Part shown: one piece after another, positions 42,252 to 51,660 of the stretch | Position numbering within the stretch: the first letter of the stretch is position 1 | Layout: each line of letters starts with the position of its first letter | NCBI GenBank assembly: GCA_963838775.1 | Contig: CAWISP010000028.1 | Location: 248,001 to 312,000, forward strand | DNA: 64,000 nt | From: Chersky-840 sp963838775 | Lineage (GTDB): Bacteria; Actinomycetota; Acidimicrobiia; Acidimicrobiales; UBA8190 | Reading direction: 5' to 3' | Made by a program: the position numbers and the translations under genes | Notes under the pieces: generated by a model | The model's database searches: none | What the model was told of the DNA's origin: nothing | What the model saw: only the letters and a program-made list of their open reading frames with translations

Positions 42252-42959
42252 ATGGTGGTCCCCAGCTCGCGCCGCATTCCCGAGGCCACGGTGGCGCGCC
42301 TCCCCGTGTACCAGCGGATCCTCCTGGAGTTGGTGCGGGCGGGAACGACGACGGTGTCGTCGGACCAATTGGCGGAGATGGCCCGGGTGAACGCCTCCAA
42401 GGTCAGGAAGGACCTGTCGTTCCTGGGCTCGTTCGGGACGCGTGGCTCGGGATACGAGGCCCAATTCCTGCTCACGCAGATCGACCGCGAGCTCGGCCTC
42501 CACGGCGACTGGCCCGTCGCCATCGTGGGACTCGGGAACCTGGGACGGGCGCTGGCCAACTCGCAAGGGTTCACCTCACGGGGGTTTCGGGTGGCCAGCC
42601 TGTTCGACGTGGAGCCGACGCTTCTCGGCACCGAGATCGGTGGTGTGACCGTCCATCACGTGGACGAGTTCGAACGGGTGTCGGCGGCCGATCCGCCTTC
42701 GATCGGCGTCATCGCCACCCCGGCGTCGGCCGCGCAGGACGTCGCCAACCGGATGGTGCAGGCGGGCGTGGGGTCCGTCCTCAATTTCGCGCCCCGGGTC
42801 CTTACCGTTCCCCCCGAGGTGCTGTTGCGCTACGTCGACCTGTCGATCGAGCTGCAGGTCATGAGCTTCTACCTGTCGCACCGCGACGCCCCCGGGACCG
42901 CCCCGGCCTGGTCCCCGCTGCCCCACGCCGTGGGTCTGAGCTCGGCCGAGCCTGGCTGA
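42252..42959 (+). CDS. rex: Redox-sensing transcriptional repressor Rex
   Basis: This 235-residue protein has an N-terminal winged helix (RIPEATVARLPVYQRILLEL, VNASKVRKDLSFLGSFGTRG) and a Rossmann domain beginning VAIVGLGNLGRALANSQGF. VLNFAPRVLTVPP and the C-terminal swap helix (DLSIELQVMSFYL) follow. Rex binds DNA when NAD+ is high and is released by NADH, which lets it control respiratory genes, including nuo and cyd in related bacteria. The rex-hemA-hemC-hemD-hemB order is the same as in Streptomyces. The transcript is probably leaderless. Confidence 0.95.
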   Translation: MVVPSSRRIPEATVARLPVYQRILLELVRAGTTTVSSDQLAEMARVNASKVRKDLSFLGSFGTRGSGYEAQFLLTQIDRELGLHGDWPVAIVGLGNLGRALANSQGFTSRGFRVASLFDVEPTLLGTEIGGVTVHHVDEFERVSAADPPSIGVIATPASAAQDVANRMVQAGVGSVLNFAPRVLTVPPEVLLRYVDLSIELQVMSFYLSHRDAPGTAPAWSPLPHAVGLSSAEPG

Positions 42960-43172
42960 CCACGTCTTTCGGCCCCTTTTGGCCGACAGTTTCGCTCCAC
43001 CTCCCTGCACCTCGGTGGGGTCGTGGCGAGCCCGCTCGGCACGCCCGCGGCGCCCACCCGGTCTGGCACACCGAGGCGCCGACCGGCATCCTGGTAGGGA
43101 GGGATCGCGCCCACCCAGGGCCAAGGTGTCCCGCTGCGGGTGGTCCGCCCGCGCAAGGAGCTCTGCGAGGCG

Positions 43173-44450
43173 TTGTCGGTCATCGTTGTTGGACTCGAGC
43201 AACCCCAGGTCCCGCTGGACGTGCTCGAACGGGTCGCCATTGCCGAGGACGATCTCGGCAAGGTGGTCGCGGGTCTGCGCGACAGGGCCAACCTGGCCGA
43301 GGTCGTGGTGCTGTCGACGTGCATGCGGACCGAGCTCTATGCCGTGGTCGAACGTTTCCATGAAGGGGTGACCGACCTCCAGGAATTTCTCGCCGGGATG
43401 GCGCGCACACCCGTCGACGACCTCGAGGACAGCTGGACGGTGTTGTTCGACGACGCCGTGACCGGACATCTCTTCGAGGTGGCGGCCGGGCTCCGTTCGA
43501 GCGTCCTGGGTGAGAGCGAAGTCCTCGGCCAGGTGCGACGCGCCCTCGAGCGGGCCCAGGCCGAGCACGCCAGTGGGCCGGTGCTGTCGACGCTGTTCCG
43601 CCATGCCGTGCAGACCGGTCGCCACGTCCGCACCACGACCGCCATCGCCCAGGGATCGACGTCGCTGTCCCATGTGGCCGTGGAGCTGGCGGCTTCGAGG
43701 CTCGGCGGTTCGCTGGCAGGCCGGCACGTGGTCGTGGTGGGTGCGGGGGAGATGGGAGAGGGCATGGTGCAGGCCCTGGCCGGACACGGAGACCTGGCCC
43801 AGGTGGTCGTGGCCAACCGCACGGTGGGGCGCGCCTCGAGGTTGGCGGCGCGCGTGGGCGGTACCGGGGTGGGACTGGCCGGGATCGTGGACGCCGTGGC
43901 CTCGGCCGACGTCGTGTTCGTGTCGACCGCGGCGTCGCTGCCCGTGCTCGACGCCGAGCTGCTCGGCCCGGCGAGCGCAGCGCGTGCCGGCGCCGCCGGC
44001 AGGGCACCGCTCGTGGTCGTCGATCTCGGGGTGCCTCGCAACGTCGACCCCTCGGTGGGCGCGCTGTGGGGGATCGACCTCCTCGACATGGACGACCTCA
44101 CCGAGCATGCCGAACGGGCCATGGCAGGTCGCCGGGCGGAACTGTCGGCCGCGCAGGAGATCGTGGCCCACGAGGTCGAGCGCTACCGGGCCGAGGAACG
44201 GGCACGTGGGGCGGCCCCGGTGGTCTCCGCCTTGCGCACCCGCGTCGAGGAGCTACGCCGCGCCGAGCTCGATCGGCATCGGGGGCGGTCGTCCGAGCTC
44301 GACGAGCGGCAATGGCAGGAGGTGGACTCCGTCGTCGGTGACGTGTTGGCCAAGCTGCTGCACCAGCCCACCGTGGCGGTGAAAGAGGCGGCGGGCACCC
44401 CCCGCGGCGAGCGCCTGGTCGAGGCGTTGCGCACGCTATTCGATCTCTGA
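43173..44450 (+). CDS. hemA: Glutamyl-tRNA reductase
   Basis: This protein of about 425 residues makes glutamate-1-semialdehyde from glutamyl-tRNA, the committed step of C5 tetrapyrrole synthesis. From TTG 43173 the catalytic Cys falls at residue 50, as in Escherichia coli, which supports this start; AAGGAG lies 12 bases upstream and GTG 43140 is the alternative. VLSTCMRTELY, GHLFEVAAGLRSSVLGESEV and the NADPH-binding VVGAGEMGEGM are visible. Two normally strict positions differ: STCNR reads STCMR, and the N-terminal HKTAP-like motif reads EQPQVP. The C-terminal dimerisation helix is present. It is followed four bases later by hemC. Confidence 0.92.
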   Translation: MSVIVVGLEQPQVPLDVLERVAIAEDDLGKVVAGLRDRANLAEVVVLSTCMRTELYAVVERFHEGVTDLQEFLAGMARTPVDDLEDSWTVLFDDAVTGHLFEVAAGLRSSVLGESEVLGQVRRALERAQAEHASGPVLSTLFRHAVQTGRHVRTTTAIAQGSTSLSHVAVELAASRLGGSLAGRHVVVVGAGEMGEGMVQALAGHGDLAQVVVANRTVGRASRLAARVGGTGVGLAGIVDAVASADVVFVSTAASLPVLDAELLGPASAARAGAAGRAPLVVVDLGVPRNVDPSVGALWGIDLLDMDDLTEHAERAMAGRRAELSAAQEIVAHEVERYRAEERARGAAPVVSALRTRVEELRRAELDRHRGRSSELDERQWQEVDSVVGDVLAKLLHQPTVAVKEAAGTPRGERLVEALRTLFDL

Positions 44451-44454
44451 CGCG

Positions 44455-45444
44455 GTGGTGACCCCGATCGGCGGGGACCGGCCACGGCGCTCTCTGCGGC
44501 TCGCCACCCGAGGGTCGCCGCTGGCGCTGTTCCAGGCGCGGCGCGTCGCCGAGCTCCTGGGGGCGCGGCCTGGTGCCCCGCACTGCGAGCCCGTCGTCGT
44601 GCAGACGACGGGGGACGCGCTCGCCGACGTCCCCGTGGCCCAGCTCGGAGGGCAGGGCGCGTTCGTGAAGGAGGTGCAGCTGGCCGTCCTCGACGGCCGG
44701 GCCGACCTGGCCGTGCATTCCGCCAAGGACCTGCCGTCGGAAACCCCGCCCGGACTCGTGCTGGCGTGCGTGCCCGAACGGGCCGATCCCCGCGACGCCC
44801 TCGTCGGCGCCACCCTCGACGGTCTGTCGACGGGCGCCACCGTGGCGACCGGCTCCGTACGCCGTCGCGCCCAGCTGGCCTGGCTCCGTCCCGATCTCAC
44901 CTTCTGCGACCTGCGCGGCAACATGGCGACCCGGCTCGAACGGGCACTCGCCGTGGGAGCGGGCGTGCTCGCCTACGCCGCCCTCGCGCGCCTTGACCTC
45001 ACCGACCACGTTGCCGAGCTGCTCGATCCCCGCACCCTGCTCCCGCAGGTGGGCCAGGGGGCGCTGGCCGTGGAGTGCCGGCAGGGTGACGACGCCGTGC
45101 TCGCGCTCCTCGCCGCCGTGGACGACCCGGCGGCCCACAGCGCCGTGCGGGCCGAGCGAGCCTTCCTGGGCGCGCTCGGCGGGGGCTGCACGCTGCCGCT
45201 GGGGGCGCTGGCTGTCCTCGACGACGAGGGGACGCGCCTCACCATCGACGGGTTCCTGGCCAGTCGCGACGGACGCATCCTGTTGCGACGGAGCGAGAGC
45301 GGAGCGGCGCCGGAGCCAGAAGAGCTGGGCCGACGGCTCGCCCACGTCCTGCTCGAAGAATGCGGCGGTCGATCGCTCGAGGACTGGGCCGAGCTCGACC
45401 CGACCGAGCCCGACCGGGCCCGGGTCGAGGCGCCACCGCGGTGA
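44455..45444 (+). CDS. hemC: Porphobilinogen deaminase (hydroxymethylbilane synthase)
   Basis: This 329-residue protein joins four porphobilinogen units into hydroxymethylbilane. Landmarks are LRLATRGSPLALFQA, QLGGQGAFVKEVQ, VHSAKDLPSE (with the catalytic Asp region), TGSVRRRAQL, LRGNMATRL, QVGQGALAVECR and FLGALGGGCTLPLGA, whose Cys carries the dipyrromethane cofactor. Length is slightly above average. GTG 44455 lies four bases after the hemA stop, and the gene ends with a GTGA overlap into hemD. All key residues are in place. Confidence 0.95.
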   Translation: MVTPIGGDRPRRSLRLATRGSPLALFQARRVAELLGARPGAPHCEPVVVQTTGDALADVPVAQLGGQGAFVKEVQLAVLDGRADLAVHSAKDLPSETPPGLVLACVPERADPRDALVGATLDGLSTGATVATGSVRRRAQLAWLRPDLTFCDLRGNMATRLERALAVGAGVLAYAALARLDLTDHVAELLDPRTLLPQVGQGALAVECRQGDDAVLALLAAVDDPAAHSAVRAERAFLGALGGGCTLPLGALAVLDDEGTRLTIDGFLASRDGRILLRRSESGAAPEPEELGRRLAHVLLEECGGRSLEDWAELDPTEPDRARVEAPPR

Positions 45445-46937
45445 CCGTCTATCTGGTGGGGGCCGGACCCGGGGACCCGGGCCTGCTCACCCGCCGCGGC
45501 GCCGAGCTCCTGGGGAGAGCCGAGGTCGTCCTCTTCGACCGGTTGGTGGACCCGCGTCTGCTGGAGCTCGTCCCGGCGGACGCCGTGCGCCTCGACGTGG
45601 GCAAGCGACCCGGTCAGCTCCGCCACCAGGACGAGATCAACGCCCTGCTCCTCGAGCACGCCCGGCTCGGGAAGACCGTCGTCCGGCTCAAAGGCGGCGA
45701 TCCCTTCGTGTTCGGGCGCGGTGGCGAGGAGGCCGAGGTGTTGCGCAACGCCGGGATCGCCTTCGAGGTGGTCCCCGGCGTGACGTCCGCCTTCGCCGCC
45801 CCCGCTGCGGCGGGCGTGCCCGTCACCCACCGGGGACTGTCGTCATCGGTGACGGTGGTGAGCGGGCACGTGAGCGACCCCGACGCGCCCGGCGCCGTGG
45901 ACTGGGCGTCGCTGGCGCGGACCGGCGGCACCCTGGTGGTGCTGATGGGCATGGCGGCGCGCGCCGAGATCGCCCGCCGCCTCGTCGAGGCGGGACGACG
46001 CCCCGACACGCCGGTCCTGGTGGTGCGGAGTGGGACCACGGCGACCCAGGCGAGCGTGCGGACCACCCTGGCGGCCCTGGCGGAGGTCGATCTCGGACCT
46101 CCCTGCACCATCGTCATCGGGCCGGTCGCCGCCCTCGACGTGCTCGGAGGAGCGCCCCGTCCCCTGACGGGGGTGCAGGTTGTCGTGACGCGTGCGCGTG
46201 CCCAGGCCGCCCCGCTCGTCTCCGCCCTCGACGAGGCCGGTGCCGCGGTGATCGAGCTCCCTGTCATCGCGATCGTCGATCCGCCCGACGGTGGGGAGGC
46301 GTTGCGGGCCGAGGCGGCTCGCGCCGACCGCTACGACTGGATCGTCCTCACGTCGTCCAATGCCGTGGAACGCTTCGTGGGCAGTGTGCGCGACGGGCGC
46401 GCCCTGGGGAGCGCCCGGTTGGCCGTGGTGGGCGGCGCCACGGCGCGGGCGCTGTCGGCGCACCACCTCGTCGCCGACCTTGTTCCCGACGACGAGACCG
46501 CCGCCGGGCTCGTGGCCGCCATGCCGCCGGCACCGTCGGGCCGGGCGACGCCGGGGCGCGTGCTGTTCCCGCGCGCCGCAGAGGCTCGGGACGTGGTGGC
46601 GCCCGGGCTGAGGGCCAAGGGCTGGGACGTGACCGAAGTCGACGCCTACCGCACCGTGGCCGCCGGCGCCGCCGACGGCATCGAAGAGGACCAGCTCGAC
46701 TCGGCGTCGCGCGCCGATGTCATCACCTTTACGTCTCCGTCCACCGCGACCTTCTATGCGCAGCTGGCGGGACGACGGGCCACACCTCCCGTAGTGGCGT
46801 GTATCGGGCCGGTCACCGCCGAGGCGGCCCGACGGGCCGGCTTCTCTGTCGACGTGGTGGCCACCGAGCACAGCGTCGACGGGCTGGTGGCCGCACTGGC
46901 CGCGCACCTCGGCGCCGCCGTGTCGCCCTCCGAATAG
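45441..46937 (+). CDS. hemD: Fused uroporphyrinogen-III C-methyltransferase/uroporphyrinogen-III synthase
   Basis: This 498-residue protein has two domains. Residues 1-245 are a CobA/SUMT-type methyltransferase: VYLVGAGPGDPGLLTRRGAE, VVRLKGGDPFVFGRGGEE and VPGVTSAFAAPAAAGVP, then THRGLSSSVTVVSGH. Residues 250-498 are uroporphyrinogen-III synthase: VVVTRARAQAAPLVSAL, WIVLTSSNAVERF, DAYRTV, ITFTSPSTATFY and CIGPVTAEAA. The fusion makes the ring-closed tetrapyrrole and its dimethylated precorrin-2, feeding haem, sirohaem or cobalamin. It is the usual actinobacterial arrangement. GTG 45441 overlaps the hemC stop by four bases. Confidence 0.95.
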   Translation: MTVYLVGAGPGDPGLLTRRGAELLGRAEVVLFDRLVDPRLLELVPADAVRLDVGKRPGQLRHQDEINALLLEHARLGKTVVRLKGGDPFVFGRGGEEAEVLRNAGIAFEVVPGVTSAFAAPAAAGVPVTHRGLSSSVTVVSGHVSDPDAPGAVDWASLARTGGTLVVLMGMAARAEIARRLVEAGRRPDTPVLVVRSGTTATQASVRTTLAALAEVDLGPPCTIVIGPVAALDVLGGAPRPLTGVQVVVTRARAQAAPLVSALDEAGAAVIELPVIAIVDPPDGGEALRAEAARADRYDWIVLTSSNAVERFVGSVRDGRALGSARLAVVGGATARALSAHHLVADLVPDDETAAGLVAAMPPAPSGRATPGRVLFPRAAEARDVVAPGLRAKGWDVTEVDAYRTVAAGAADGIEEDQLDSASRADVITFTSPSTATFYAQLAGRRATPPVVACIGPVTAEAARRAGFSVDVVATEHSVDGLVAALAAHLGAAVSPSE

Positions 46938-46940
46938 GCT
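46935..46940 (+). promoter_or_regulatory. -10 box of a leaderless promoter (hemB), overlapping the hemD stop
   Basis: TAGGCT begins with the TAG stop codon of hemD and ends eight bases before ATG 46949. This would let hemB be transcribed separately from within the operon. Confidence 0.4.
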
Positions 46941-46948
46941 CGCGAGCC

Positions 46949-47983
46949 ATGGAGAGCTCGCCGGTGACGCCCCCGAGGGCCGGATCCGCGATCGGCGGAG
47001 CCGGTTTCCCGGTGCGACGGATGCGCCGCCTGCGTCGCACCCCCGCCCTGCGGCGCCTGGTGGCGGAGACACGCCTCGGTGTGGACGACCTCGTCGCACC
47101 GCTGTTCGTGCGAGCCGGTGTGACCGATCCCGTCCCCATCTCGTCGTTGCCGGGACACTTCCAACACTCCTCGGCGTCCCTGGTCGTCGAGGCCAAGCGC
47201 CTGGCGTCTCTCGGCGTCCCCGGGATCGTCCTCTTCGGGATCCCCGACGAAAAGGACGATGTGGGGTCGGGCGCGTGGGACCCCGACGGCGTCGTGCAGG
47301 TGGCTCTGTCCGAGCTGCGCAGCGCCTTGGGCGACACGTTGGTGCTCATCGCCGACCTGTGCCTCGACGAGTACACCGATCACGGGCACTGTGGCGTGGT
47401 GCGCAACGACGGCTCTGTCGACAACGACGCCACGCTCGAGCTCTACCAGCGCGTCGCGCTGGCCCAGGCCGTCGCCGGCGCCGACATCGTCGCACCCAGC
47501 GGGATGATGGACGGACAGGTCGGCGCCATCCGGTCTGCACTCGACGGCGCCGGGCACATCGACGTGGCGGTGCTCGCCTATGCGGCCAAGTTCGCCTCGG
47601 GCCTCTACGGCCCCTTCCGCGAGGCCGTCGACGTGACCATCACGGGGGGAGGCGACCGGCGCGGGTACCAACAGGACCCCCGCAACGGGCGCGAAGCATT
47701 GACTGAGGTGGCGCTCGACATCGCCGAGGGCGCCGACATGGTGATGGTGAAGCCCGCCCTCGCCTACCTCGATGTCATCGCTTCGGTGGCGGCCCGCGTG
47801 GACGTGCCCGTGGCGGCGTACCACGTCAGCGGCGAGTACGCGATGGTGAAGGCCGCCGCCGAACGGGGATGGATCGACGGTGACGCCGTCGCCCTCGAAC
47901 ACCTCGTCGCACTCAAGCGGGCGGGTGCGAAGGTCATCCTGACGTACTTCGCCGGAGAGGTCGCCGAGGCTCTGCGTGCCTGA
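46949..47983 (+). CDS. hemB: Delta-aminolevulinic acid dehydratase (porphobilinogen synthase)
   Basis: This 344-residue enzyme condenses two 5-aminolevulinate molecules. RMRRLRRTPALRRLV is the usual N-terminal arm, and DLVAPLFVRAG and GIVLFGIP follow. LIADLCLDEYTDHGHCGVV is a metal-binding region that, with Asp/Cys rather than three Cys, suggests Mg or mixed metal dependence. SGMMDGQVGAIR and LAYAAKFASGLYGPFREA supply the first active-site Lys. MVKPALAYLDVI contains the Schiff-base Lys, and AYHVSGEYAM follows. The start follows the -10 box at 46935. The stop overlaps hemL. Confidence 0.95.
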   Translation: MESSPVTPPRAGSAIGGAGFPVRRMRRLRRTPALRRLVAETRLGVDDLVAPLFVRAGVTDPVPISSLPGHFQHSSASLVVEAKRLASLGVPGIVLFGIPDEKDDVGSGAWDPDGVVQVALSELRSALGDTLVLIADLCLDEYTDHGHCGVVRNDGSVDNDATLELYQRVALAQAVAGADIVAPSGMMDGQVGAIRSALDGAGHIDVAVLAYAAKFASGLYGPFREAVDVTITGGGDRRGYQQDPRNGREALTEVALDIAEGADMVMVKPALAYLDVIASVAARVDVPVAAYHVSGEYAMVKAAAERGWIDGDAVALEHLVALKRAGAKVILTYFAGEVAEALRA

Positions 47984-49310
47984 GTCGCCCCGAGCCGCCG
48001 GGGGCGGCGCCGGAGCGAGGACCGACTCGCCGTCGTCCAACGCGGCATGGTTCGAGCGGGCCCGGCGCGTGATCCCCGGAGGGGTGGACTCGCCGGTGCG
48101 TTCGTTCGCGGCCGTCGGTGGGACCCCGTACACCGTCGAGCGCGGGGACGGGCCCTACGTGTGGGACGTCGAGGGCCGCCGCTACATCGACATGGTCCAG
48201 TCCTACGGCGCCGTGCTCCTCGGGCATGCCCACCCGGTGGTGACCGCGGCGCTCACGCAGGCGGCGGCGCACGGCACGACCTTCGGTGCCCCCACGCCGG
48301 GCGAGGTGCTCCTGGCCGAAGCCATCTGCGAGCGCGTCCCCGGTTGCGAGCAGGTCAGGCTGGTGTCGTCGGGCACCGAAGCGGCTATGAGCGCGGTGCG
48401 CCTGGCGCGCGGCTTCACCGGACGCGACCGCGTGGTCAAGTTCGACGGCTGCTACCACGGCCATTCCGACATGCTGCTGGCGGGAGGGGGAAGCGGCGTC
48501 GCCACCCTGGGTCTGCCGGCGTCGGCTGGGGTCCCGTCGTCGGCGGTCGCCGACACCATCGTCGTGCCGTACAACGTCGTTCCCGAGCTCGACGAGCGTG
48601 TGGCGTGCGTGATCGTGGAGCCGGTGGCCGCCAACATGGGTCTGGTGGCGCCCGCGCCGGGATTCCTGGCGGGGTTGCGCGCTGCGTGTGACGCCGCCGG
48701 GGCGTTGCTCGTCTTCGACGAAGTCATCACCGGGTTCCGGATCGGCGTCGGGGGCATGTCGGCGCGCGCGGGGGTGACGCCGGACCTGTGGTGCTTCGGC
48801 AAGGTGATCGGCGGCGGCCTCCCGGTGGGGGCGTTCGGGGGCCGGCGTCACGTCCTCGCCATGCTGGCGCCGGACGGGCCCGTCTACCAGGCGGGCACCT
48901 TGTCGGGGAATCCCCTTGCCACCGCCGCCGGCCGCGCTGTACTCGAAACCGTCACCGCCGCCGACTACGACGCCTTGTCCGGGCGCGCCGCACGACTGGC
49001 CGAGGGCCTCAGGGCTGCCATCGCCGGGGCCGGGATCGCCGTCCAGGTCCCGGTCATCGGCCCCCTAGTGGGTCTGTTCTTCGGCGCCGGGCCCGTCACC
49101 GACTACGCCAGCGCGCGCGCCGCGGTGGGCACCGGCCTCTACGCGCCGTTCTTCTCTGCCATGCTCGAGCGGGGCGTGGCCCTCGCGCCGGGTCCCTACG
49201 AAGCGATGTTCCCGGGCCTCGCCCATCTCGACGTCCATCTCGACGCGGTGGTGGACGCCGCCGCCGGGGCCGCGGCCGAAGTTTCCCGCCGCCACTCTTC
49301 GGTGGGCTGA
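47976..49310 (+). CDS. hemL: Glutamate-1-semialdehyde 2,1-aminomutase
   Basis: This 444-residue PLP enzyme converts glutamate-1-semialdehyde to 5-aminolevulinate. RARRVIPGGVDSPVRSF is the diagnostic N-terminal block. SSGTEAAMSAVRLARG, FDGCYHGHSDMLL, VFDEVITGFRIG, CFGKVIGGGLPVGAFGG (cofactor Lys), QAGTLSGNPLA and ALAPGPYEAMF follow. GTG 47976 overlaps the end of hemB by eight bases. With hemA this completes the C5 route to aminolevulinate, so the operon spans glutamyl-tRNA to uroporphyrinogen III. Confidence 0.95.
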   Translation: MPESPRAAGGGAGARTDSPSSNAAWFERARRVIPGGVDSPVRSFAAVGGTPYTVERGDGPYVWDVEGRRYIDMVQSYGAVLLGHAHPVVTAALTQAAAHGTTFGAPTPGEVLLAEAICERVPGCEQVRLVSSGTEAAMSAVRLARGFTGRDRVVKFDGCYHGHSDMLLAGGGSGVATLGLPASAGVPSSAVADTIVVPYNVVPELDERVACVIVEPVAANMGLVAPAPGFLAGLRAACDAAGALLVFDEVITGFRIGVGGMSARAGVTPDLWCFGKVIGGGLPVGAFGGRRHVLAMLAPDGPVYQAGTLSGNPLATAAGRAVLETVTAADYDALSGRAARLAEGLRAAIAGAGIAVQVPVIGPLVGLFFGAGPVTDYASARAAVGTGLYAPFFSAMLERGVALAPGPYEAMFPGLAHLDVHLDAVVDAAAGAAAEVSRRHSSVG

Positions 49311-49347
49311 TCTTTCTCGGCCGGGCTCCCCGGTGCTCGAGCCGACC

Positions 49348-49380
49348 GAGTCACCGCCGAGTCACCGCCGCGTCACCGCC
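49348..49380. repeat. Three 11-bp direct repeats upstream of the GT39-like gene
   Basis: GAGTCACCGCC, GAGTCACCGCC, GCGTCACCGCC in tandem in the gap after hemL. A one-turn spacing could suit cooperative protein binding, but simple slippage is equally likely. Confidence 0.5.
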
Positions 49381-49488
49381 GTCGCCGAGCCGCCCGTGTG
49401 CGATTTCTTCACGCAGTTGACGGGCAACATCGCTGCTCACCGCACTTCTCCGAGGTTCCGTGCCCCGGAGCCGGTGTGACCTGTCGTT

Positions 49489-49494
49489 TACCAT
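49489..49494 (+). promoter_or_regulatory. -10 box of a leaderless promoter (GT39-like gene)
   Basis: TACCAT, seven bases before ATG 49502. It supports a start in a frame different from the main body of the gene. Confidence 0.45.
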
Positions 49495-49501
49495 GCGACC
49501 C

Positions 49502-51206
49502 ATGGACGGGCTGCAAGCGCCACCGGCACAGCCCGGCGGCGCGCTCGCGGGCGACGTGACGACCGTCGAACCGGCCACTTCGCCCGTACCATCTGAGACC
49601 GAGCCGACGCGTCGCACCAGTCCTCGGGACGACCCCTCCGGCCCCGACGCGTCCGACGGCACGACGGGCCCTGTCGCCCCGACTCTCCCGGATCCTGTTC
49701 GCGGGGGCGGTGGTCGTGGTGGTGTTCGGCATCGTCCTGCGCTTCGTGGCCAGTTCCGACATGTGGCTCGACGAGGCGTTGACCCTCAACATCTCCCGGT
49801 TGCCGCTCGGGCAGATCCATGGGGCCCTGCGCCGCGACGGCGCGCCGCCTCTGTACTACTACCTCCTCCATTTCTGGAGCGGCGCCTTCGGGACCTCCGA
49901 CACGGCGGTGCGAGCGCTGTCGGGGGTGCTCAGCTGCGCCATGCTGCCGTTCATCTGGCTGGCGGGTCGACGCCTTGGCGGCAAGGCGGTAGCGGCCGGA
50001 GCCCTCGTCCTCGTGGCGACGTCGCCCTTCGCCATCCGCTACGCGACCGAGAACCGCATGTACGCCCTGGTGGGACTGCTCACCGCGGCGGGGGTCGTAG
50101 CACTGCAGAACGTCTTCCGCCGACGCACCGCCGCCAATCTGGTCTCGGTGGCGCTTCTCACCGGTTTGCTCCTCTACACCCACTACTGGGCGCTCTATCT
50201 GGTGGGCGTCACGATCCTGTGGTTCGCCTTCCAGGCATGGCGGGGTCCGACCGAGCGCCGCCCCGGGGCGCGCGTGGGGCTTGTGGCGATGCTCGCCGGT
50301 TGCCTGACCTTCGTGCCCTGGGTGCCGACCTTCCTCTATCAGGCGCATCACACCGGAACGCCGTGGGCGAAGCCGGCGGACTTCGCGGCCATGGTCAACG
50401 CCGTGACGTCGTTCGCAGGTGGGGCCACCAACCAAGGGCGCGCCCTCGCCCTTGTCTACTTCGCCCTCGTCGGGCTGGGGCTGTTCGGGGCGGCCCGGGG
50501 CCGGTTCCATGTCGATCTCGACCTGCGTACCCGGCCCCGGGGGCGGGCACTGGCGCTGGTGCTCACCGGGACGCTGGCCGCCGCGGTGGTGGGCGGATAC
50601 CTCAGCCGCAGCGCGTTCCAGGCGCGCTACGCCTCGGTCGTGTTCGTGCCCCTCGTGCTCCTCGTGGCCCTGGGTCTCGTGACCTTCGCCGACCACCGCA
50701 TCAGAGCCGGGGTCCTCGCCGCCACGGTCGCCTTCGGCCTCGCCAGTGGCCTCCCGAGCGCCTGGACGAGCCGGACCCAGGCCGGCGAGGTGGCCGCCAC
50801 GCTGGCCCAATTGGGCCGCCCCGGCGACATCGTGGCGTATTGCCCGGACCAGATCGGGCCGGCCGTCAACCGCCTGCTCCCCCCCGGCCGGTACCGCCAG
50901 ATCACGTTCCCGCGCGGGACGGGACCGGCGTTCGTCGACTGGGTCGACTACGCCACGGCGTCGGCGAGGGGACACCCCGTCTCCTTCGCCAACCAGCTGG
51001 AGCACATGAGCGAACCCGCCCATCAGATCTGGCTGGTGTGGGCCCCGGGGTACCAGACCTTCGGGACCAAGTGCGAGCAGATCGAGGCGGCTCTGCTCGG
51101 CGACACGTCGCTCGGGGCCCATGAGATGTTCCCCTACGCGCAGGTGTCGGACTCCTGGATCACCTACGAGAGCATGGAGTTGGTGCGCTTCGTCCACGTC
51201 GGCTGA
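49502..51206 (+). CDS. GT39-like mannosyltransferase membrane protein, probable frameshift near 49680
   Basis: The body (from 49710) has 10-12 membrane helices and the GT-C signature DMWLDEALTLNISRLPLGQI, with the acidic pair in the first loop. PPLYYYLLHFWSGAFG, YATENRMYALVGLL and LLLYTHYWALYLVG follow. The C-terminal soluble domain starts near GEVAATLAQLGRPGDIV. These proteins use polyprenyl-phosphate sugars outside the membrane. The body has no start codon before GTG 49710, inside the first helix. A polar leader in another frame (ATG 49502, MDGLQAPPAQPG) has a leaderless -10 box. A single indel near 49676-49690 would join the two. Start therefore uncertain. Confidence 0.75.
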
Positions 51207-51660
51207 CCGCCGACGGCCCACCCATCGCCCGACGCTGCCGCTCGTCGCGGAGGCGAGCGCGGAGTGGCTCAGGTTGCGAGCCATTCGTGCCGACACATGA
51301 GTACAGGAAACGGTCCAATCCAGCGCGCGGTCGGGGGGGTCAGCGTGGTCTTGGCTCGGGGGGGTCGGCAGTCGAACGTGCCGGCGACGTTGCCCACGGA
51401 CGGGGCGCCGACGGGTGCGGTCGCGTCCCCCGCTCCTTTCCTCTCTTGTCGAGCCCCGGACCTTTCGTGTCGAACCCCGGCACCGCCCGCGACCCACCAC
51501 CGGGCCGGCCGGCACGACGCCACCTCGGGGACGAGTCCCATGGGGTCGGCACCGGCTCCTTCATCCTTCCCACGGTCGCAGCGACGGGCGCCGGGCACGC
51601 CCGCCGCTGACGCCCAATCACACGTCACCGGCTGACAAGCCAAATCGGAGGAGGCAGGCG
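51207..51660. other. Intergenic region with no recognised gene
   Basis: About 450 bp. Two similar segments (TGTCGAGCCCCGG and TGTCGAACCCCGG, about 30 bp apart) lie in the middle. The last bases, GGAGGAGGCAGGCG, are a strong ribosome-binding site for the next gene. I see no coding frame that I would support. Confidence 0.45.

Noticed and set aside
51264..51635. Open frame of 123 codons between the GT39-like and proline-rich genes
   Set aside because: Low-complexity composition, no ribosome-binding site, no recognisable motif, and other frames are equally open.
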